Below are positions 6,178 through 9,601 of a stretch of 9,601 bases of DNA, in pieces. Under the pieces are notes generated by a model. It was not told the origin of the DNA and made no database searches. It saw nothing but the letters and a program-made list of their open reading frames with translations. Both the position numbers and the translations under genes were made by a program. How positions within the stretch are numbered: the stretch's first letter is position 1; each line of letters begins with the position of its first letter. The DNA lies in NCBI GenBank assembly GCA_045531205.1, contig JAZSDN010000066.1, forward strand, positions 1 to 9,601. Direction: 5' to 3'. The DNA comes from JAZNQL01 sp045531205 (GTDB lineage Bacteria > Bacillota > Clostridia > UMGS1883 > UMGS1540).

Positions 6178-8868
6178 ATGAAAATGAAAAAATTTATTGT
6201 ACTTATGTTAAGCCTTTTGCTTGCTTTTTCAAGTGTGCAAGGCTTAGTATCTGCCGCGCCAAAAACTGTGGCTAAAAAAATTGTTGACTCGTGGCAGGGC
6301 GACCCAACTTTGTTGCCATTTATTGAACAGTGGTATGAAAGTGAAAAGGGTCTTAAAGGTGACGCTTTAATGGAATATCTTGAAGCTGACTACGACTATA
6401 TAATCCCCTTTTCAGAAGTGGAATTTGACGATATAAAAGGTCTTGATTCTGAAAATGCAGTTAAGCTTTTAGGCAAGCTTGGTATTGTAACAGGTAGAGA
6501 AGAAGGAAAGTATTTCCCCGAAGCTTCTTTAACCCGTGCAGAAATGGTTACAATTTTACTCCGCGTTTTTGGACAGGAAGAATACAAGGGCGATTTTAAG
6601 TTTGATGACGTAACAGATGCTCACTGGGCATATAACAACGTAATGATGGCTTATGGAATGAAGATTGTAAACGGAACTTCTGCTACAACCTTCTCCCCTG
6701 ACCTTGCATTAACTTACGAGCAGGCAGTTAAAATGCTTGTATCGGCATTTGGTTATGATGCTGATGCAGTTTCTCTTGGCGGATGGCCAAAAGGCTACAT
6801 AGCACAGGCAGAAAAAATGGGATTTTTAGGTACAACAAAGCTTGAAAATACAGCAAGTGAAATTAACCGTGGCACAATGGCACAGCTTTTAGCAAACGCT
6901 ATTGAAGTAGAGGAATATGCTATAGACTATGTTGACCCATACAGAAAAGAAATTGCTTTAAAAAATCAGGAAGCATTAGTTTCGTTTGACGTACCTATGA
7001 TTAAAAAGGACCGCACAGTTGTGAATCCTTCTGCTGACTGCAACGAATGGGATACAATGGCAGTTCTTTCGTGTAAGGCAGACGGCAAAACTGTTGGTGC
7101 AGTTATTCAGGACTACATTGGCGGTGACAAGAGCCTTCGAAACAAAGATGCTTGGGCACTTGCCGAAAACGAAAAGCTCCGTATGATTTACGGTATGAAT
7201 CCCGAACGTGAAGTTTATAACCACGAAATAGGCGATAAAATTGTTGACACAGGTATAAATCTTGTTTCCTTAACCTTTATAGGCGGTCAGGAACTGTATG
7301 ACAGATTTTCAAGTGTTGAAGATATTTTAGACACACTTGATGCTTACTGTGAAGCACACCCCGGTGTTAAAGTAGTTATTTCCCAGCAATGCGGTACAGG
7401 TAAAAATAACACTCTTTACGGAAAATACCATTCAGGCACAACAAGAGAGTACACAAAAACTCCCTGTCCTTTATCCGAAGAGTACTGGAAAATTCAGTGC
7501 TTTGAAAAAATGGCACTTATGGCAACCCATCCTTCAATTTATGCAATAAACTTTGACTGGGAAATGTATGGTGCTGATTCAACACATTATGCTGATTTTT
7601 GTCACTGCGACAACTGTTTTGAAAGCTTTATTTCGGGCAGAGGTTACGAAAAAAATAAAACTCTTGTAAATGCAGAACCCGTTGAACGTAAAGCCGCCCT
7701 GAAGTCAGAAGGTCTTACTAACGAATATAACTGGTACCAGAAGGAAAGCATGATAAGCATGGTACAAAAATGGACCAAGGCTTTACATGATATAAATCCC
7801 GACATTATTTTAGGTTATATGCCTTTCTACGAACAGGGTATAAAGGGTATTTCCCGCGGACTCGGTACTCCCGAAATGCCCGTAATCTGCTTTGAAGAAG
7901 CAACCTACTGGGGCGGTATTTACGATGTTTTAAACAATATAGAAAATTACAAAAATCAGGGTGTTCCTGTTGTTTCATTAACAGGTTTGTGGAATGACCC
8001 TGTTACTCCCGAAGATTTCACACAACATATAGAAGAAATTTCTTATCATACAAAAGGCTACTGGGTTTATGCAGCACAGTATTTTGAAGATGATGCAGTT
8101 TACTCCTATCAGAAAACTGATGGAGTTGAAAGATCAGGCAAGCTTTATCTTGATGCTTTGGCAGAAGGTAACCGTCTTATTGATGATTACTTAAAAACAG
8201 GCAGAGAAGTTCCAAAGCCCTATCTCCCATCCCCTGAATATGAATGTGCAAAAGTATCAGGTGAGCCTACAGAGGAAGACTGGGCAAAAGCTCCTTATAC
8301 CGCAAGCTTTATGCATCCTTCCCGAAACAGAAGAAGTACTACAATTGACTCAAGAGCACAGCTTCTCTGGGACGGCAAGAATATGTATGTTCGTATAACA
8401 AATGACGAAAAGTATATGGAATCACTTTCAGAACAGACAAAGGCTGACAGAGACTTGCTTGCAAAATCAGGTCAGGAAATAAATGAAGTTTTGTGGGCAT
8501 TCCCGAATTCAAGAGAAGGTGTTCATATTTACGCAAACAAGGATGCTTGCAGTATTTACGATGCTTATATAAATAACGGTAGCGAAGATTCTTCACGTAA
8601 TTGGGATGATATAGAAGTTACAAGCTTTGATACCGAAAACGAAGATGGTGTACCGCAGTGGGTTATGACCTTCCGCGTTCCCCTCACAGTTGATGGCGAA
8701 AATTATGCAAAAGCGGGCGATATGATTAAAGTATTACTCTACCGTGCAAGAAGTCACAGCTCTGACACAAACCCACTTGTTTGGTCGGCTACAACAAACT
8801 CCTATATGGGCGCCGGTCTTTTAACCCAGGCCAATATGGAAAAATGGAGTAATGTTACTTTAAAATAA
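6178..8868 (+). CDS. SLH-anchored glycoside-hydrolase-like surface protein, paralogue 3
   Basis: Complete exported protein of 896 residues from the ATG at 6178, preceded by AAGGAG with 6 nt spacing. The frame stays open to a TTG at 6121, but that TTG is the -35 box and the extra residues would bury the signal peptide. Signal peptide 1-26 (MKMKKF, hydrophobic run, VSA). SLH repeats at about 80-133, 140-193 and 194-245, with LTRAE only in the first. The TIM-barrel-like domain (about 288-680) keeps DWEMY (Glu462), CHCDNC (475-480), FEEATY (Glu573/574) and LWNDP. The CBM9-like domain spans about 688-896 (LLWDGKNMYVRI, WVMTFRVPLTVD). This is the most diverged copy in the enzyme part, yet the SLH motif blocks are nearly the same as in the others even at DNA level. 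Small differences include a proline-rich insertion before the CBM9-like part (VPKPYLPSPE). It has its own promoter and terminator. Function as a surface glycan-active protein is inferred; the substrate is unknown. Confidence 0.95.
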   Translation: MKMKKFIVLMLSLLLAFSSVQGLVSAAPKTVAKKIVDSWQGDPTLLPFIEQWYESEKGLKGDALMEYLEADYDYIIPFSEVEFDDIKGLDSENAVKLLGKLGIVTGREEGKYFPEASLTRAEMVTILLRVFGQEEYKGDFKFDDVTDAHWAYNNVMMAYGMKIVNGTSATTFSPDLALTYEQAVKMLVSAFGYDADAVSLGGWPKGYIAQAEKMGFLGTTKLENTASEINRGTMAQLLANAIEVEEYAIDYVDPYRKEIALKNQEALVSFDVPMIKKDRTVVNPSADCNEWDTMAVLSCKADGKTVGAVIQDYIGGDKSLRNKDAWALAENEKLRMIYGMNPEREVYNHEIGDKIVDTGINLVSLTFIGGQELYDRFSSVEDILDTLDAYCEAHPGVKVVISQQCGTGKNNTLYGKYHSGTTREYTKTPCPLSEEYWKIQCFEKMALMATHPSIYAINFDWEMYGADSTHYADFCHCDNCFESFISGRGYEKNKTLVNAEPVERKAALKSEGLTNEYNWYQKESMISMVQKWTKALHDINPDIILGYMPFYEQGIKGISRGLGTPEMPVICFEEATYWGGIYDVLNNIENYKNQGVPVVSLTGLWNDPVTPEDFTQHIEEISYHTKGYWVYAAQYFEDDAVYSYQKTDGVERSGKLYLDALAEGNRLIDDYLKTGREVPKPYLPSPEYECAKVSGEPTEEDWAKAPYTASFMHPSRNRRSTTIDSRAQLLWDGKNMYVRITNDEKYMESLSEQTKADRDLLAKSGQEINEVLWAFPNSREGVHIYANKDACSIYDAYINNGSEDSSRNWDDIEVTSFDTENEDGVPQWVMTFRVPLTVDGENYAKAGDMIKVLLYRARSHSSDTNPLVWSATTNSYMGAGLLTQANMEKWSNVTLK

Positions 8869-8877
8869 CTTCATATT

Positions 8878-8916
8878 AAAATAAACAGCGGAAATTTTTT
8901 CTGCTGTTTATTTTTA
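8878..8916 (+). terminator. Rho-independent terminator after paralogue 3
   Basis: A 17-bp stem with one G-T wobble (8878-8894 with 8898-8914) closes on a TTT loop. The right arm ends in a T-rich run (TTTATTTTTA) that serves as the T tract, and the left arm is A-rich, so it could work on both strands. Confidence 0.87.
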
Positions 8917-8935
8917 TCATATATTTAAAAAAGTA

Positions 8936-8964
8936 TTGACAATGCTAAAGCGTTTTAGTATAAT
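8936..8964 (+). promoter_or_regulatory. Full-consensus promoter of paralogue 4
   Basis: TTGACA (8936-8941), exactly 17 bp, then TATAAT (8959-8964): both boxes match the sigma-A/sigma-70 consensus completely. Transcription would start near 8971. Unrepressed, it should be far stronger than the promoters of paralogues 2 and 3. The spacer is filled by a palindrome (8945-8958), suggesting repression. Confidence 0.9.
8945..8958. promoter_or_regulatory. LacI/GalR-type palindrome inside the paralogue 4 promoter spacer
   Basis: CTAAAGCGTTTTAG pairs at 6 of 7 positions around a central CG, and two further outer pairs extend it to 8942-8961 (8 of 10). A central CG flanked by A and T runs is typical of LacI/GalR-family operators. 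It does not fit the CcpA cre consensus because the TG is two bases out of place. Lying between -35 and -10, a bound protein would block polymerase. No LacI-family gene is visible here. Confidence 0.5.
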
Positions 8965-8992
8965 ATTCCTATAACAGAAAGGAGAGAATTAA

Positions 8993-9601
8993 ATGAAAAA
9001 AATTTTATCGTTTGCTTTGGTTTTAATCCTTGCTTTTACCACATTGGTAACACCCGCAAGTGCTTTAACCTTTGCTGAAAAACTTATCAACGGCTGGACA
9101 GGCGACCTCAATAATGTAAACTTTATTGAAGCCTGGTTCAAAGAATACAAAGGTCTTGAAGGCGATGCTTTATGGGCATATCTTGAAGAAGAATCAGATT
9201 ATGTTATCCCCTTAAAAGACGTTGCTTTTGACGATATTGCAGGACTTGACAGCGAAGAAGCTGTTAAGACTTTAGGTAAACTTGGTATTGTAACAGGAAG
9301 AGAAGAAGGAAAGTATTTCCCCTCGGCTTCTTTAACACGTGCTGAAATGGTTACAATTTTACTCCGAGTTTTTGGTCAGGACGAATACAAGGGTGACTTT
9401 AAATTCAGCGACGTTTTAGAATCCCACTGGGCATACAAAAACGTATTAACCGCTTACGGTATGGGTATTGTAAACGGAACTTCGGCTACAACCTTCTCCC
9501 CAGACCTTGCCCTGACTTATGAACAGGCAGTTAAAATGCTGGTTTCTGCTTTAGGTTATGATGCAAAAGCTGTAGAGCTTGGCGGATGGCCTAATGGCTA
9601 C
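8993..9601 (+). CDS. SLH-anchored surface protein, paralogue 4 (3'-truncated by window)
   Basis: The first 203 codons of a fourth paralogue, open to the end of the window. The ATG at 8993 has AAGGAG (8979-8984) 8 nt upstream. Residues 1-24 form a signal peptide (MKKILSFALV, cut near PASA). The unrecognised helical segment follows (TFAEKLINGWTGDL). SLH repeat 1 with LTRAE lies at about 77-130, repeat 2 at about 136-190, and the third is cut at GGWPNGY. By eye the N-terminal 120 residues match paralogue 2 at about 80 percent or more, while the last 197 bases match paralogue 1 better. That the missing part holds a barrel and a CBM9-like domain is inference from its neighbours. It has its own consensus promoter, and the terminator of paralogue 3 separates it from upstream, so it is probably controlled differently from the other copies. 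Confidence 0.92.
   Translation, partial: MKKILSFALVLILAFTTLVTPASALTFAEKLINGWTGDLNNVNFIEAWFKEYKGLEGDALWAYLEEESDYVIPLKDVAFDDIAGLDSEEAVKTLGKLGIVTGREEGKYFPSASLTRAEMVTILLRVFGQDEYKGDFKFSDVLESHWAYKNVLTAYGMGIVNGTSATTFSPDLALTYEQAVKMLVSALGYDAKAVELGGWPNGY
9405..9601 (+). repeat. Copy of the window's first 197 bases within paralogue 4
   Basis: Bases 9405-9601 align without gaps to 1-197 (offset 9404) with about 10 differences by eye. From 9461 on only two bases differ, in the codon GCA versus TCT. The two window ends therefore fall in the same segment of the repeated gene (SLH repeats 2 to 3). Confidence 0.88.

Noticed and set aside
8942..8961. Palindrome before paralogue 4 as a CcpA cre site
   Set aside because: Centre fits, but the conserved TG and CA are shifted by two bases; a different LacI-family operator is the better reading.
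1..9601. Circular element because both ends are homologous
   Set aside because: The ends differ at about 5 percent of positions, so they are paralogous copies, not one overlapping end; no replication, phage or transfer genes are present.

Overview
The window reads as a chromosomal segment from a low-GC, Gram-positive-type bacterium, most likely an uncultured Clostridia-like member of the Bacillota. This rests on AT-rich codon use, AAGGAG ribosome binding sites, exported proteins with S-layer homology (SLH) repeats, and an AraC-type regulator. Genus and species cannot be told from the sequence. There are no RNA genes, CRISPR arrays, insertion sequences or phage genes.

All genes lie on the + strand. 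Four are paralogues of one architecture: signal peptide, short helical segment, SLH repeats, a large TIM-barrel-like (glycoside-hydrolase-like) domain, then a CBM9-like C-terminal domain. Paralogue 1 (1-2240) is cut by the left edge. Paralogue 2 (3362-6001) and paralogue 3 (6178-8868) are complete. Paralogue 4 (8993-9601) is cut by the right edge and shows only its signal peptide and SLH part. Between paralogues 1 and 2 lies an AraC/XylS-family regulator (2347-3216). Strong hairpin terminators follow paralogues 1, 2 and 3, and each gene has its own promoter, so this is an array of single-gene units rather than one operon.

The paralogues are probably displayed on the cell surface through SLH binding to cell-wall polysaccharide, where they would bind and perhaps cut a glycan. 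The catalytic-like domain keeps two acidic motifs (DWEMY, and EEGTY or EEATY) and a CxCxxC motif in all three copies that show it, but I cannot assign it to a numbered family. The regulator probably controls paralogue 2 and itself: its own promoter and the paralogue 2 upstream region share an exact 12-bp word in inverted orientation, and a 9-bp direct repeat spaced 21 bp apart sits beside the paralogue 2 copy.

The most striking observations are four. (1) The array itself, with diverged enzyme domains on near-constant SLH modules. (2) An abrupt fall in identity between paralogues 1 and 2, suggesting recombination or gene conversion. (3) Four different promoter designs in front of the regulator and paralogues 2-4, including a full-consensus promoter with a LacI-type palindrome in its spacer before paralogue 4. 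(4) The shared putative operator. The window begins and ends inside the same part of the repeated gene, so the array may continue on both sides or may have broken an assembly.
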